A DNA stretch of 64,000 bases from an uncultured Oxalobacteraceae bacterium. Lineage in GTDB: Bacteria > Pseudomonadota > Gammaproteobacteria > Burkholderiales > Burkholderiaceae_D. This document shows positions 55,081-64,000 of the stretch, piece after piece (position 1 is the first letter of the stretch; each line of letters starts with the position of its first letter). The position numbers and the translations under genes are program-made. The notes under the pieces are model-generated. The model worked only from the letters and a program-made list of their open reading frames with translations, made no database searches and was not told where the DNA came from. The DNA lies in the NCBI GenBank assembly GCA_903862415.1, contig CAIOYD010000020.1:1-64000 (forward strand), read 5' to 3'.

Positions 55081-55091
55081 CATGGTTTCCG

Positions 55092-55463
55092 TTATTTTTT
55101 GTGTTGTTCCTGTGCATCGCGCAATTCATCCTTGCGCGCGGCTTTTTCTTCGATCCCGGAGATGCCTTCGCGCCGCGCCAATTCGTCCAGCACGGCCTGA
55201 GGGGAAAGATCGAACTGCGCCAGCATCACCAGGGTATGAAACCACAAATCGGCGCATTCATATACCACGCCGCTGGTGTCACCAGAAACGCGGGCATCTT
55301 TGGCAGCCATGACAGTTTCGGTAGCTTCTTCACCGATTTTTTTCAGGATGGCATCATCGCCTTTGGCAAACAAACGTGCAACGTAAGATTGTTGCGGATC
55401 GCCGCCATTGGCCAGTTTGCGTGCTTCGATCACATCGGCCAGTCGCTGCAGTGTTGTACTCAT
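55092..55463 (-). CDS. hisE: Phosphoribosyl-ATP pyrophosphatase
   Basis: 123 aa MazG-like all-helical enzyme, second step of histidine synthesis. Metal motif [16 protein letters not shown] and [14 protein letters not shown]. Separate from hisI, as usual in this group. Confidence 0.95.
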   Translation of the reverse strand: MSTTLQRLADVIEARKLANGGDPQQSYVARLFAKGDDAILKKIGEEATETVMAAKDARVSGDTSGVVYECADLWFHTLVMLAQFDLSPQAVLDELARREGISGIEEKAARKDELRDAQEQHKK

Positions 55464-55504
55464 GGGTAGAAATTCCAGTGACGGTTTAAAATTAACAGGT
55501 GAGT

Positions 55505-55873
55505 TTACTGCGCATCAGCGATCCATTCACCCTCAGCGCTATTGAGCTGCTGAAAAAAACACGAATGGCGTCCGGTGTGACAGGCAATGTCGCCAACCTG
55601 CTCAATTTTGAGCAAGACCACGTCGGCATCACAATCGAGCCGGATATCGATGATTTTCTGAAAGTGGCCGGATTCTTCGCCTTTGTGCCAGAGTTTTTTG
55701 CGTGAGCGGCTCCAGTAAACCGCTTCGCCCAATTCGACCGTTTTTTCCAGCGCTTCACGATTCATCCAGGCGAACATCAACACATCGTTGGTGCTCGCCT
55801 GCTGGGCAATGACCGGCACCAGGCCGTTGGCATCCCACTGAACCTTATTTAACCATTTACTCGACTTCTTCAT
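55505..55873 (-). CDS. hisI: Phosphoribosyl-AMP cyclohydrolase
   Basis: 122 aa, third step of histidine synthesis. It contains [16 protein letters not shown], the [16 protein letters not shown] block and the metal ligands in [11 protein letters not shown] and CHTGRHSCF. Starts with ATGA overlap on hisF (55870-55873). Confidence 0.95.
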   Translation of the reverse strand: MKKSSKWLNKVQWDANGLVPVIAQQASTNDVLMFAWMNREALEKTVELGEAVYWSRSRKKLWHKGEESGHFQKIIDIRLDCDADVVLLKIEQVGDIACHTGRHSCFFQQLNSAEGEWIADAQ

Positions 55874-56634
55874 ACCAACCTCATGGGAATACCACGTGCA
55901 GCCATATAGTGTTTCGCTTCGCTTACCGTATGCTGTCCATAATGAAAAATACTCGCCGCCAGCACCGCATCGGCATGCCCCAACTGAATGCCATCGGCCA
56001 GATCCTGAAGCGAACCAACACCGCCAGAGGCAATCACGGGAATGTTAATCACGTCCGATACGGCACGCGTGAGTGCCAGATCAAAACCAGACTTGGTACC
56101 GTCTTTATTCATGCTGGTGAGCAGAATTTCACCGGCACCGAGTTGTTCCAATTGACGCGCCCAGGCCACCACATCCATCCCGGTCGCCTGACGGCCACCG
56201 TGGGTATACACTTCCCAAAGGCCGGGTGCGGTTTGTTTGGCATCAATGGCCACCACAATGCATTGGGAGCCGTATTTGCGCGCCGCATCGGCGACGAGCT
56301 GCGGATTAACCACCGCCGCACTGTTCATGCTGACCTTGTCGGCACCGGCATTGAGCAAACGGCGCACATCTTCCACCACGCGCACGCCACCGCCCACGGT
56401 GAGAGGAATAAATACCTGCGAAGCCACCGCTTCAATGATGTGGAGAATCAGATCGCGGTCATCTGAACTGGCAGTGATGTCGAGAAAAGTGATTTCATCC
56501 GCACCCTGCTCATCATAACGCCGGGCAATTTCAACCGGATCACCGGCATCACGCAATTCGGTAAAATTGATGCCTTTAACCACCCGCCCCGCGGTCACGT
56601 CCAGACAGGGAATAATCCGTTTAGCTAACGTCAT
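55870..56634 (-). CDS. hisF: Imidazole glycerol phosphate synthase subunit HisF
   Basis: 254 aa TIM barrel, cyclase subunit that makes imidazole glycerol phosphate and AICAR. Catalytic Asp in [15 protein letters not shown] and in [12 protein letters not shown]. Pairs with HisH. Overlaps hisA and hisI by 4 bases each. Confidence 0.96.
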   Translation of the reverse strand: MTLAKRIIPCLDVTAGRVVKGINFTELRDAGDPVEIARRYDEQGADEITFLDITASSDDRDLILHIIEAVASQVFIPLTVGGGVRVVEDVRRLLNAGADKVSMNSAAVVNPQLVADAARKYGSQCIVVAIDAKQTAPGLWEVYTHGGRQATGMDVVAWARQLEQLGAGEILLTSMNKDGTKSGFDLALTRAVSDVINIPVIASGGVGSLQDLADGIQLGHADAVLAASIFHYGQHTVSEAKHYMAARGIPMRLV

Positions 56635-57401
56635 CCGAGTTCACTTAATTCATCCGCGCGCGCCTGAGCAATTTTCAGGTCCAGCGTGCCTTCATAAATT
56701 GAGCGGCCACAAATCACGGCTTCAATGCCTTCATCCTGCACTGCACACAGTGCTTCGACATCGGCCAGAATATGAACCCCGCCGGAAGCAATAATCGGAA
56801 TACTGACGGCCTGAGCCAGCTTAACCGTGGCTTCAATATTGACGCCACCCATCATGCCGTCACGGCCAATATCGGTATAGACAATGGATTCGACTCCGTA
56901 GCCTTCAAATTTTTTTGCCAGATCAATGACTTCGTGGCCGGACATTTTACTCCAGCCATCGGTGGCCACTTTGCCGTCTTTGGCGTCGAGCCCGACGATC
57001 ACCTGTCCAGGGAAAGCACTGCAGGCCTCGTGCAAAAAGCCGGGACTTTTAACGGCGGCCGTGCCGATGATGATGTAACTTAAGCCGTTATTCAGATAGC
57101 GGTCGATGGTGTCGAGATCACGGATACCACCGCCGAGCTGGATGGGAATTTCTTCCAGACCGTTTTCTTCAGCATACCACTGAACCATTTTGATAATGGC
57201 TTTGACAGCCGCCTCGTTTTTTGGCTTGCCGGCAAAAGCACCATTCAGATCCACCAGATGCAGGCGGCGCGCGCCTTGCTGTAACCAGTGCAGTGCCATT
57301 TCAGCAGGATCGACGGAAAATACCGTGGCCTGATCCATATCACCTTGTTTGAGCCGAACACAATGACCGTCTTTTAAATCAATAGCAGGAATGAGCAACA
57401 T
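56631..57401 (-). CDS. hisA: ProFAR isomerase
   Basis: 256 aa TIM barrel isomerising N'-[(5'-phosphoribosyl)formimino]-AICAR-ribonucleotide. Motifs: [23 protein letters not shown] and [14 protein letters not shown]. The 86 AT-rich bases upstream (57402-57487) separate it from hisH, and an internal promoter could lie there. Confidence 0.96.
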   Translation of the reverse strand: MLLIPAIDLKDGHCVRLKQGDMDQATVFSVDPAEMALHWLQQGARRLHLVDLNGAFAGKPKNEAAVKAIIKMVQWYAEENGLEEIPIQLGGGIRDLDTIDRYLNNGLSYIIIGTAAVKSPGFLHEACSAFPGQVIVGLDAKDGKVATDGWSKMSGHEVIDLAKKFEGYGVESIVYTDIGRDGMMGGVNIEATVKLAQAVSIPIIASGGVHILADVEALCAVQDEGIEAVICGRSIYEGTLDLKIAQARADELSELG

Positions 57402-57487
57402 AGCGTTTATGAATTAATAAGAAAGAAGATTTAAATTTCAATTAATAAGAATGACAACTTATGTTATAGCTGGTTTTTTACCTTCTG

Positions 57488-58138
57488 TTAAGGATTCCAG
57501 CGTGCAAAATTTTGATACAGCTGCAATCCGACGGTGGAGCTTTTTTCCGGATGAAACTGGGTTGCGAAAATATTATCGCGCGCCACCGCACTGGCAAAGG
57601 GAGCACCGTAATCGGTCCAGCCAGCCACCTGTGCCATTATCGCTGGTTTTGCATAAAAACTGTGTACAAAATAGAAATAACTTTGATCATCAATACCAGC
57701 CCACAACGGATGCCGGGGCCCCTGTTCATCTGCAATGCGTACCCGGTTCCAGCCCATTTGCGGTACTTTGAAGCGCGAACCATCTTGTTGTAATTTGCCC
57801 GCCAGATCAAAACGCTCAACATTGCCCGGCAGTAATCCCAGACCAGGGGTGTCGCCTTCGGCACTCCAGTCAAACAGCATTTGTTCACCCACACACACAC
57901 CAAACAGCGGTTTATTGCGCGCCGCGTCCAGCAAAGCCTGCTGCAAACCGGAATCGCGCAGGCAAGACATGCAGTCCGGCATGGCGCCCTGACCGGGAAG
58001 CACGATCCGGTCAGCCCCGACGATATCAGCCACCAGACCAGAAATACGCACATCGGCTTCGGGAGCAGCGGCCCGCAGGGCTTGCGCTACCGAGCGCAAA
58101 TTGCCCATGCCGTAGTCCACCACGACAATTTTATTCAT
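57488..58138 (-). CDS. hisH: Imidazole glycerol phosphate synthase glutaminase HisH
   Basis: 216 aa class I glutamine amidotransferase supplying ammonia to HisF. The nucleophile Cys is in [10 protein letters not shown]; His and Glu are in TQFHPEKS. Ends with YQNFARWNP, the usual HisH end. Confidence 0.96.
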   Translation of the reverse strand: MNKIVVVDYGMGNLRSVAQALRAAAPEADVRISGLVADIVGADRIVLPGQGAMPDCMSCLRDSGLQQALLDAARNKPLFGVCVGEQMLFDWSAEGDTPGLGLLPGNVERFDLAGKLQQDGSRFKVPQMGWNRVRIADEQGPRHPLWAGIDDQSYFYFVHSFYAKPAIMAQVAGWTDYGAPFASAVARDNIFATQFHPEKSSTVGLQLYQNFARWNP

Positions 58139-58141
58139 GAT

Positions 58142-58753
58142 CTATAAACTGCCTTTGGTCGATGGAATCATCCCGGCCGAGCGCGGGTCGAGTTCAACGG
58201 CCATACGCAGGGCACGGCCAAAGGCCTTGAATACGGTTTCGCACTGGTGGTGGGCATTATCACCGCGCAGATTGTCGATGTGCAGACTGACTCCGGCGTG
58301 ATTGACAAAGCCCTGAAAAAATTCATGCGTCAGATCGACATCAAAACTGCCTATCATGGCGCGTTTAAAATCCACATGGAATTCCAGACCGGGGCGACCA
58401 GAGCAATCGAGCACCACGCGTGAGAGCGCTTCATCGAGTGGCACATAGGCATGGCCATAACGGCGGATACCGGTTTTATCTTTTAAGGCCAGCGCAAACG
58501 CCTGACCGAGCGTGATACCGACATCTTCAACCGTATGGTGCGCATCGATATGCAAGTCTCCCTGGGCATGAATATCCAGATCAAAGAGACCATGACGGGC
58601 AATCTGATCGAGCATGTGATCGAGAAACGGCACGCCGGTATTGAGCTTTTGCTGACCGGTGCCATCGAGATTGATGGCCACACGAATCTGGGTTTCGTTG
58701 GTTTTGCGGGTGATTTCGGCGCGACGTGCCGTAGTCGGAGTTTGAGCTTGCAT
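58142..58753 (-). CDS. hisB: Imidazoleglycerol-phosphate dehydratase
   Basis: 203 aa from the ATG at 58753; the frame goes back to 58816 but would overlap hisC and gives an atypical N-terminus. Mn-binding motifs HHTVEDVGI and the later HHQCETVFK. Monofunctional, without a phosphatase domain. Confidence 0.95.
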   Translation of the reverse strand: MQAQTPTTARRAEITRKTNETQIRVAINLDGTGQQKLNTGVPFLDHMLDQIARHGLFDLDIHAQGDLHIDAHHTVEDVGITLGQAFALALKDKTGIRRYGHAYVPLDEALSRVVLDCSGRPGLEFHVDFKRAMIGSFDVDLTHEFFQGFVNHAGVSLHIDNLRGDNAHHQCETVFKAFGRALRMAVELDPRSAGMIPSTKGSL

Positions 58754-58784
58754 GGAATAATCCGTTACAAAGGTAAAAAAGCGG

Positions 58785-59870
58785 CTAACTAAGGGGCTCA
58801 CTAAGCAATGAAACAAAGGTCTCGAGGAACAGGCGGTTTTCTTCCGGAGTCCCCACTGTGACGCGCAGACAGTCTGTCAGCAAAGGATGCATTTTACCGA
58901 CATTTTTAACTAAAATTTTATGCTCAAGCAGTTTTTTGAAAATTTGTTCGGCATTTGGCACCTTTATCAGTACAAAATTAGCCTGCGAGGGAAACACCTT
59001 GACCGCTTTCAGTTCTTGCAGTGCCGTACTCAACCAGCTGCGCTGCGCACAAATGGTGGCGGCCTGCTGATCAAACAGCGCGCTGTGTGGCAATAAAAAT
59101 TCTGCCGCCGCCGCGCTCAGGACATTGATATTGTAAGGTGGGCGGACTTTTTCGATTTCGGCCAGCAGTTCCGCCGCCGCCGACATATAGCCCAGACGCA
59201 GACCGGCAAGACCGAGTTTGGACATGGTGCGCATGACGATCAGGTGGGCAAATTGCGGCAGCTGCGCCATCATGCTGCCGGGAGCAAATGGTTGATACGC
59301 CTCATCGAGCACCACAAAACCGATATCGCGCATGGCTTCGATGAGCACGATAAGCTGCTCATGCTCAAACCAGCTACCGGTAGGATTATTAGGGTTGGCT
59401 AAATACAGAATCGCCGGACGTTCAGTGGCTATAGCCTCCAGCATGGCGGGCATATCCAGAGTTAATTCTGCCGTAAGTGGCACGCCGACAAAACGCAAAC
59501 CAGCCAACTGAGCCGAAACCGCATACATCACAAAAGTGGGTATCGGCGCCATGACACAGGCACCGGTTTGAGCGCAGGCCACCGACAACATCGCAATCAG
59601 TTCATCGGAGCCATTGCCCAACATGACGTCATAACCGGCAGGCACACCAAACAGGCGGCAAATAGTTTGTTTTAAATCCAGATAGGAGGGCACCGGATAA
59701 CGGTTCAGGGCAACCTGCGCCAGGTGGGCACCGAGCTGAATTTTTAAGGTTTCCGGCAGGGCATAGGGATTTTCCATGGCGTCAAGCTTGACCATGTTGC
59801 TGGCATCAGCCACATAATAGGAAGTCTGGGAACGAATTTCCGGGCGGATAAGGCGGGTAATGAGTGACAT
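58785..59870 (-). CDS. hisC: Histidinol-phosphate aminotransferase
   Basis: 361 aa PLP-dependent class I/II aminotransferase. PLP lysine in [21 protein letters not shown] is the cofactor-binding motif and DEAY holds the PLP Asp. Four bases after hisD. Confidence 0.96.
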   Translation of the reverse strand: MSLITRLIRPEIRSQTSYYVADASNMVKLDAMENPYALPETLKIQLGAHLAQVALNRYPVPSYLDLKQTICRLFGVPAGYDVMLGNGSDELIAMLSVACAQTGACVMAPIPTFVMYAVSAQLAGLRFVGVPLTAELTLDMPAMLEAIATERPAILYLANPNNPTGSWFEHEQLIVLIEAMRDIGFVVLDEAYQPFAPGSMMAQLPQFAHLIVMRTMSKLGLAGLRLGYMSAAAELLAEIEKVRPPYNINVLSAAAAEFLLPHSALFDQQAATICAQRSWLSTALQELKAVKVFPSQANFVLIKVPNAEQIFKKLLEHKILVKNVGKMHPLLTDCLRVTVGTPEENRLFLETFVSLLSEPLS

Positions 59871-59874
59871 GGCG

Positions 59875-61227
59875 TTATCCGTTGGTGGGGTTCAGACGCA
59901 ATTCGGCCGAACGGGCATGCGCCTGCAAACCTTCACCATAGGCGAGTTCGGCAGCGATTTTCCCCAACGTTTGCGCTCCCGCCTTGCTGACATGCAGCAC
60001 GCTGCTGCGCTTTTGAAAATCGTACACGCCCAGCGGAGATGAAAAACGCGCAGTGCGCGAAGTTGGCAATACGTGGTTCGGGCCGGCACAGTAGTCGCCC
60101 AGCGCTTCGGATGAAAACTGCCCCAGAAACACCGCTCCGGCATGACGGATTTTACCGGCCCAGTATCCGGGATTTTTGGTGGAAATTTCCAGATGTTCCG
60201 GCGCAATCGCATTGGCGATGGTACAGGCTTCCTGCAAATCTTTTACCTGTATCAAGGCACCGCGATCGGTGAGAGAAGTACGGATAATATCCTGACGTGG
60301 CATGGTGGCAATCAAACGTTCGATACTCTGCTGCACCAGATCGAGATAGACCGGATCCGGGCACAATAAAATCGACTGCGCCAGCTCGTCATGTTCAGCT
60401 TGTGAAAACAAATCCATGGCAATCCAGTCGGGATCGGTGCTGCCATCACAGATTATGAGAATTTCTGACGGGCCGGCGATCATGTCGATGCCGACGGTAC
60501 CAAACACCCGGCGCTTGGCGGCCGCCACGTAAGCATTGCCAGGTCCGACAATTTTATCCACCGCCGGAATGGTTTCAGTGCCATAAGCCAAAGCAGCGAC
60601 TGCCTGCGCGCCACCGATAGTAAAGATCCGGTCGACGCCGGCAATTTTGGCGGCCGCCAGTACCAGCTGATTTTTGATGCCGTCCGGCGTAGGCACAACC
60701 ATGATAATTTCTGCCACACCGGCCACTTTGGCAGGAATGGCATTCATCAGCACGGACGAGGGGTAAGCTGCCTTGCCACCGGGAACATAAATTCCCACCC
60801 GGTCGAGCGGCGTGACTTTTTGTCCGAGTATGGTGCCATCGGCTTCGGTGTAACTGAACCCGGCGGAACCACATTCGCGTTTTTGAATTTCATGATAACT
60901 GCGCACACGTGCAGCAGCGGCTTCGAGTGCAGCGCGCCGTTCAGGGGGCAATTGCTGCAGTGCATGTTCCATTTCCTGCTGACTGATTTCGAGTCCGGCA
61001 ACCGTTGCCGCCTCGAGCCGGTCAAATTGTTTGGTAGCCGCCAGAACTGCGGCGTCGCCCTGCTGTTTGACAGCGCTCAGAATTTGCACCACGGCGCGAT
61101 CAATGGCGTCATCCTGCGCACTTTCAAACGCCAACAAGGCCTTAAGCTGTGCCGAGAAATCGGCCGCAGTCGAATTCAGTCGGGCAATGTGGATAGTCTT
61201 GAGTTCTGAAGTAGCAGGCGCCGTCAT
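59875..61227 (-). CDS. hisD: Histidinol dehydrogenase
   Basis: 450 aa from the ATG at 61227; a TTG at 61233 is in frame. NAD-dependent oxidation of histidinol to histidine with zinc. Signature [15 protein letters not shown] and [10 protein letters not shown]. Length normal. Confidence 0.96.
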   Translation of the reverse strand: MTAPATSELKTIHIARLNSTAADFSAQLKALLAFESAQDDAIDRAVVQILSAVKQQGDAAVLAATKQFDRLEAATVAGLEISQQEMEHALQQLPPERRAALEAAAARVRSYHEIQKRECGSAGFSYTEADGTILGQKVTPLDRVGIYVPGGKAAYPSSVLMNAIPAKVAGVAEIIMVVPTPDGIKNQLVLAAAKIAGVDRIFTIGGAQAVAALAYGTETIPAVDKIVGPGNAYVAAAKRRVFGTVGIDMIAGPSEILIICDGSTDPDWIAMDLFSQAEHDELAQSILLCPDPVYLDLVQQSIERLIATMPRQDIIRTSLTDRGALIQVKDLQEACTIANAIAPEHLEISTKNPGYWAGKIRHAGAVFLGQFSSEALGDYCAGPNHVLPTSRTARFSSPLGVYDFQKRSSVLHVSKAGAQTLGKIAAELAYGEGLQAHARSAELRLNPTNG

Positions 61228-61238
61228 GATCAATTAAG

Positions 61239-61892
61239 TTAAGTTCGATTGAGTGAGGCAGCTTCAAAGGCGGCCAGTATCGGTTGTAAAAATTCACGTT
61301 TCAATTTCAATGCCGCCTGATTGACAATCAGACGCGAAGAAATATCCATAATTTGTTCCACTTCGACCAAATGATTGGCGCGCAGGGTATTGCCGGTACT
61401 GACGAGATCGACAATCACATCCGACAGGCCAACCAGCGGAGCGAGTTCCATCGAGCCATACAGTTTGATCAAATCAACATGCACACCCTTACTGGCAAAA
61501 TGTCGGCGGGCGATTTCAACGTATTTGGTGGCTACACGCAAACGCGCTCCCTGACGTACAGCGCTGGCATAATCAAAACCCTGCGCCACCGCCACCGACA
61601 TGCGACAGGCAGCAATTTTCAGATCTACCGGCTGATACAGACCATCGCCGCCATGTTCGATTAACACATCCTTGCCCGCCACACCAAAATCGGCCGCACC
61701 ATACTGCACGTAGGTTGGCACATCAGAGGCACGGACAATAATCACCCGCAAGAGCGGATTGGACGTCGGCAAAATCAGTTTGCGCGAGGTTTCCGGATCT
61801 TCCAGTACCTGTATACCCGCTGCCTCAAGTAACGGCAGGGTGTCATCAAAAATACGGCCCTTGGATAGCGCCAGCGTCAGTTGCGCGCTCAT
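61239..61892 (-). CDS. hisG: ATP phosphoribosyltransferase, short form
   Basis: 217 aa, first enzyme of histidine synthesis. The short HisG form lacks the C-terminal regulatory domain and needs HisZ, whose gene is not in this window. Motifs: [26 protein letters not shown] and [14 protein letters not shown]. Overlaps murA by 4 bases. Confidence 0.95.
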   Translation of the reverse strand: MSAQLTLALSKGRIFDDTLPLLEAAGIQVLEDPETSRKLILPTSNPLLRVIIVRASDVPTYVQYGAADFGVAGKDVLIEHGGDGLYQPVDLKIAACRMSVAVAQGFDYASAVRQGARLRVATKYVEIARRHFASKGVHVDLIKLYGSMELAPLVGLSDVIVDLVSTGNTLRANHLVEVEQIMDISSRLIVNQAALKLKREFLQPILAAFEAASLNRT

Positions 61893-63148
61893 GAAGCTGA
61901 ACTGATGCGCCGGATATTGGCGCCCAGAGCCGATAATTTTACTTCCATGCGATCATAACCACGGTCGAGATGGTAGATACGATCGATCAGGGTTTCGCCT
62001 TCGGCAGCCATGGCGGCAATTACCAGACTGGCGGAAGCGCGCAAATCGGTCGCCATGACCGGTGCGCCTACCAGTTTGTCAACGCCGCGCACAATCGCCG
62101 TATGTCCTTCGATTTCAATCGACGCACCCAGACGATTTAATTCCTGCACATGCATGAAGCGGTTTTCAAAAATAGTTTCAGTCACCTGACTGGTACCCTC
62201 GGCAATACAGTTGAGTGCCATAAACTGCGCCTGCATGTCGGTAGGGAAACCCGGATATTCGGTGGTGCGGAAACTGACCGCTTTCGGACGCGCAGACATT
62301 TGGATGCGAATACTGTCCGGTTCAGAAATGAGGATGGCCCCTGCTTCACGTAATTTATCCATGGCAACATCGAGTATATCGACACGGGTGTTTTTCAGGG
62401 TCACATCACCACCGGTGGCGGCGACCGCACACAAAAAGGTGGCGGCTTCAACCCGGTCAGAAATGATGTGATGACGGGCACCGTGCAATTTTTCCACGCC
62501 ATGAATCACCAGGCGCGAACTGCCGATGCCGGAAATTTTTGCGCCCATGGAAACCAGCAGATTGGCCAGATCGACCACTTCGGGTTCACAGGCCGCATTT
62601 TCCAGCACGGTTTCACCTTCGGCCAGAGTCGCGGCCATCAGCAGGTTTTCGGTGCCGGTGACGGTAATCATATCGGTAACGATACGGGTGCCCTTGAGCT
62701 TTTTGGCTTTGGCATGAATGTAACCGGCTTCGAGATGAATTTCAGCGCCCATGGCCTGCAAACCCTTAATGTGCTGATCCACGGGGCGCGCACCGATAGC
62801 GCAACCACCAGGCAGAGAAACCTTGGCTTCACCAAAGCGTGCCAACAGCGGGCCTAGTGCCAGAATCGAGGCGCGCATGGTTTTGACCATGTCATACGGT
62901 GCTTCCAGGGTATGGATATTGCCGCCATTGAGTACCACTTCGCTGCCGCTGACCTGCATCTTCAAACCCATCTGGGCCAGCAGTTTTTCCATCGTGGCCA
63001 CATCTTTGAGCTGTGGCAGATTGGTCAGATTGAGGTCGTCAGCGGTCAGCAGACCGGCGCACAGAATCGGCAGGGCGGCATTTTTAGCACCGGAAATTTG
63101 TACCTCGCCAGTCAGGCGGGTACCGCCGGTAATAAGTAATTTATCCAT
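61889..63148 (-). CDS. murA: UDP-GlcNAc 1-carboxyvinyltransferase MurA
   Basis: 419 aa from the ATG at 63148; a TTG at 63157 is in frame. First committed step of peptidoglycan synthesis. The catalytic Cys is in [15 protein letters not shown]; the substrate motif is [11 protein letters not shown]. Its start overlaps the BolA-like stop by 8 bases (ATGGATAA). Confidence 0.96.
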   Translation of the reverse strand: MDKLLITGGTRLTGEVQISGAKNAALPILCAGLLTADDLNLTNLPQLKDVATMEKLLAQMGLKMQVSGSEVVLNGGNIHTLEAPYDMVKTMRASILALGPLLARFGEAKVSLPGGCAIGARPVDQHIKGLQAMGAEIHLEAGYIHAKAKKLKGTRIVTDMITVTGTENLLMAATLAEGETVLENAACEPEVVDLANLLVSMGAKISGIGSSRLVIHGVEKLHGARHHIISDRVEAATFLCAVAATGGDVTLKNTRVDILDVAMDKLREAGAILISEPDSIRIQMSARPKAVSFRTTEYPGFPTDMQAQFMALNCIAEGTSQVTETIFENRFMHVQELNRLGASIEIEGHTAIVRGVDKLVGAPVMATDLRASASLVIAAMAAEGETLIDRIYHLDRGYDRMEVKLSALGANIRRISSAS

Positions 63149-63383
63149 GTTGAGCAAATTCTTCCGGCGTCAGGGTTTTCATAGAAAGCGCATGTATTTC
63201 TGCGCGCATACGGTCACCCAGAACGGCATACACCATTTGGTGCCGCTGTATCGGGCGTTTTCCTGCAAAGGCGGCACAAACGATGGTGGCCTGAAAATGC
63301 TGACCGTCACCTTCTACTGTAAGGTGACTGCAGTCCATACCGGCGGCGATGTAATTCTTGATTTGATCTGGTGTTGGTAACAC
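63141..63383 (-). CDS. BolA/IbaG-family protein
   Basis: 80 aa. I choose the GTG at 63383, preceded by AAGGAAG, since the protein then starts [17 protein letters not shown]; an ATG-started frame to 63440 would add 19 atypical residues. BolA fold with [16 protein letters not shown] and [15 protein letters not shown]. IbaG-like proteins sit next to murA and work with monothiol glutaredoxins in iron-sulfur handling. Confidence 0.9.
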   Translation of the reverse strand: MLPTPDQIKNYIAAGMDCSHLTVEGDGQHFQATIVCAAFAGKRPIQRHQMVYAVLGDRMRAEIHALSMKTLTPEEFAQHG

Positions 63384-63441
63384 GATGACTTCCTTGAAAT
63401 TCAAAAACCAGTCCGGCTGATTGACACCGGACTGAGACAAT

Positions 63442-63999
63442 TTAGCTGCGTAACTTGTAACCGCTTTTAAGCATGCCCAGAGCGATTCCTGCCAGCACTA
63501 CAAAAAACACCAGCACGATGGCAAAACTGCGCAGCGGATCGATATCGGACTGACCAAAAAAACCGAATCGGAATCCGTCTATCATATAAAAAAATGGGTT
63601 AAAGCGCGAGATCGTTTGCCACAATGGCGGCAATGAGTGGATAGAATAAAACACCCCGGACAAAAACGTTGCCGGCATGATCAAAAAGTTTTGAAATGCG
63701 GCCAGCTGATCGAATTTTTCCGCCCAGATGCCGGCTATCAAGCCCATGGTTCCGAGTATTGCCGCACCCAGCAGGGAAAACACCACAATCCAGAGCGGCG
63801 CCTGAAACGACAGATCAGCAAACCAGGCGGTAATGACAAACACACCCAGACCGACCGCCAGCCCACGCACTATGGAGGCGAGTACATAAGCACCAAACAG
63901 CTCCCAGTATGACAGCGGCGGCAACAAAATAAACACCAGATTACCGGTGATTTTGGATTGCATTAACGACGACGAGGCATTGGCAAAGGAATTTTGCAA
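63442..63999 (-). CDS. ABC-2 type transporter permease, 5' end cut off
   Basis: 185 residues of the C-terminal part of an ABC-2 membrane protein (YadH-like), with at least five hydrophobic segments and the motif FNPFFYMIDGFRFGFFG. The start lies beyond the window. It would pair with an ATPase gene just outside. Cargo unknown. Confidence 0.88.
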   Translation of the reverse strand: MQNSFANASSSLMQSKITGNLVFILLPPLSYWELFGAYVLASIVRGLAVGLGVFVITAWFADLSFQAPLWIVVFSLLGAAILGTMGLIAGIWAEKFDQLAAFQNFLIMPATFLSGVFYSIHSLPPLWQTISRFNPFFYMIDGFRFGFFGQSDIDPLRSFAIVLVFFVVLAGIALGMLKSGYKLRS

Positions 64000-64000
64000 C

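Overview
The window looks like chromosomal DNA of a betaproteobacterium, most likely Burkholderiales and possibly an Oxalobacteraceae such as Undibacterium. This is inferred from synteny, not from a database search. The evidence is the block murA-hisGDCBHAFIE-HIT-tatABC followed by petABC-sspAB, an AcnD/PrpF-type methylcitrate operon and a classical porin. Base composition looks moderate.

Region 1 (1-14.3 kb) starts with a cut-off gene and two exported hydrolases. It continues with a purine catabolism block on the minus strand (xdhA-xdhB-xdhC-guaD) and a LysR regulator. Divergent from the regulator is a glyoxylate assimilation operon (gcl-hyi-glxR-ttuD). Together they would take guanine to urate and turn glyoxylate, the end product of ureide breakdown, into 2-phosphoglycerate. 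A 27-bp imperfect palindrome lies between the LysR gene and gcl.

Region 2 (14.3-23.4 kb, minus strand) holds a BMP-type ABC importer (ATPase, two permeases, and a binding protein with a structured leader). This probably brings in nucleosides or purines. It is followed by a HIT protein, a porin and a chemoreceptor with a C-terminal CheR tether.

Region 3 (23.4-29.9 kb) is the methylcitrate operon prpB-prpC-acnD-prpF. It has a consensus sigma-54 promoter with an inverted repeat upstream, and an 18-bp tandem repeat fused to a dRS3/REP-type palindrome between prpC and acnD.

Region 4 (29.9-34.2 kb) is accessory: two neighbouring membrane proteins that both carry J domains, an exported protein of unknown function, and a periplasmic RidA-like protein.

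Region 5 (34.28-41.51 kb) is a complete integrated element of about 7.2 kb in tRNA-Thr(UGU), bounded by a 54-bp direct repeat. It carries a tyrosine integrase, an AlpA/excisionase-like protein, a winged-helix-like protein, a phage replication initiator, a RecA-fold helicase and a terminase small subunit. It has no large terminase, portal, capsid or tail gene. This is the layout of a phage satellite (PICI-like) and is the most interesting object in the window.

Region 6 (41.5-64 kb) is the conserved core: tRNA-Thr, sspB, sspA, cytochrome bc1 genes, mscL, a NIF3-like gene, a DegS-like protease, tatCBA, the his operon, murA, a BolA-like gene and a cut-off ABC-2 permease. A four-gene set (ABC ATPase, FtsX-type permease, LolA-like periplasmic protein, outer-membrane barrel) sits between the protease and tatC and may be an uncharacterised envelope export system.
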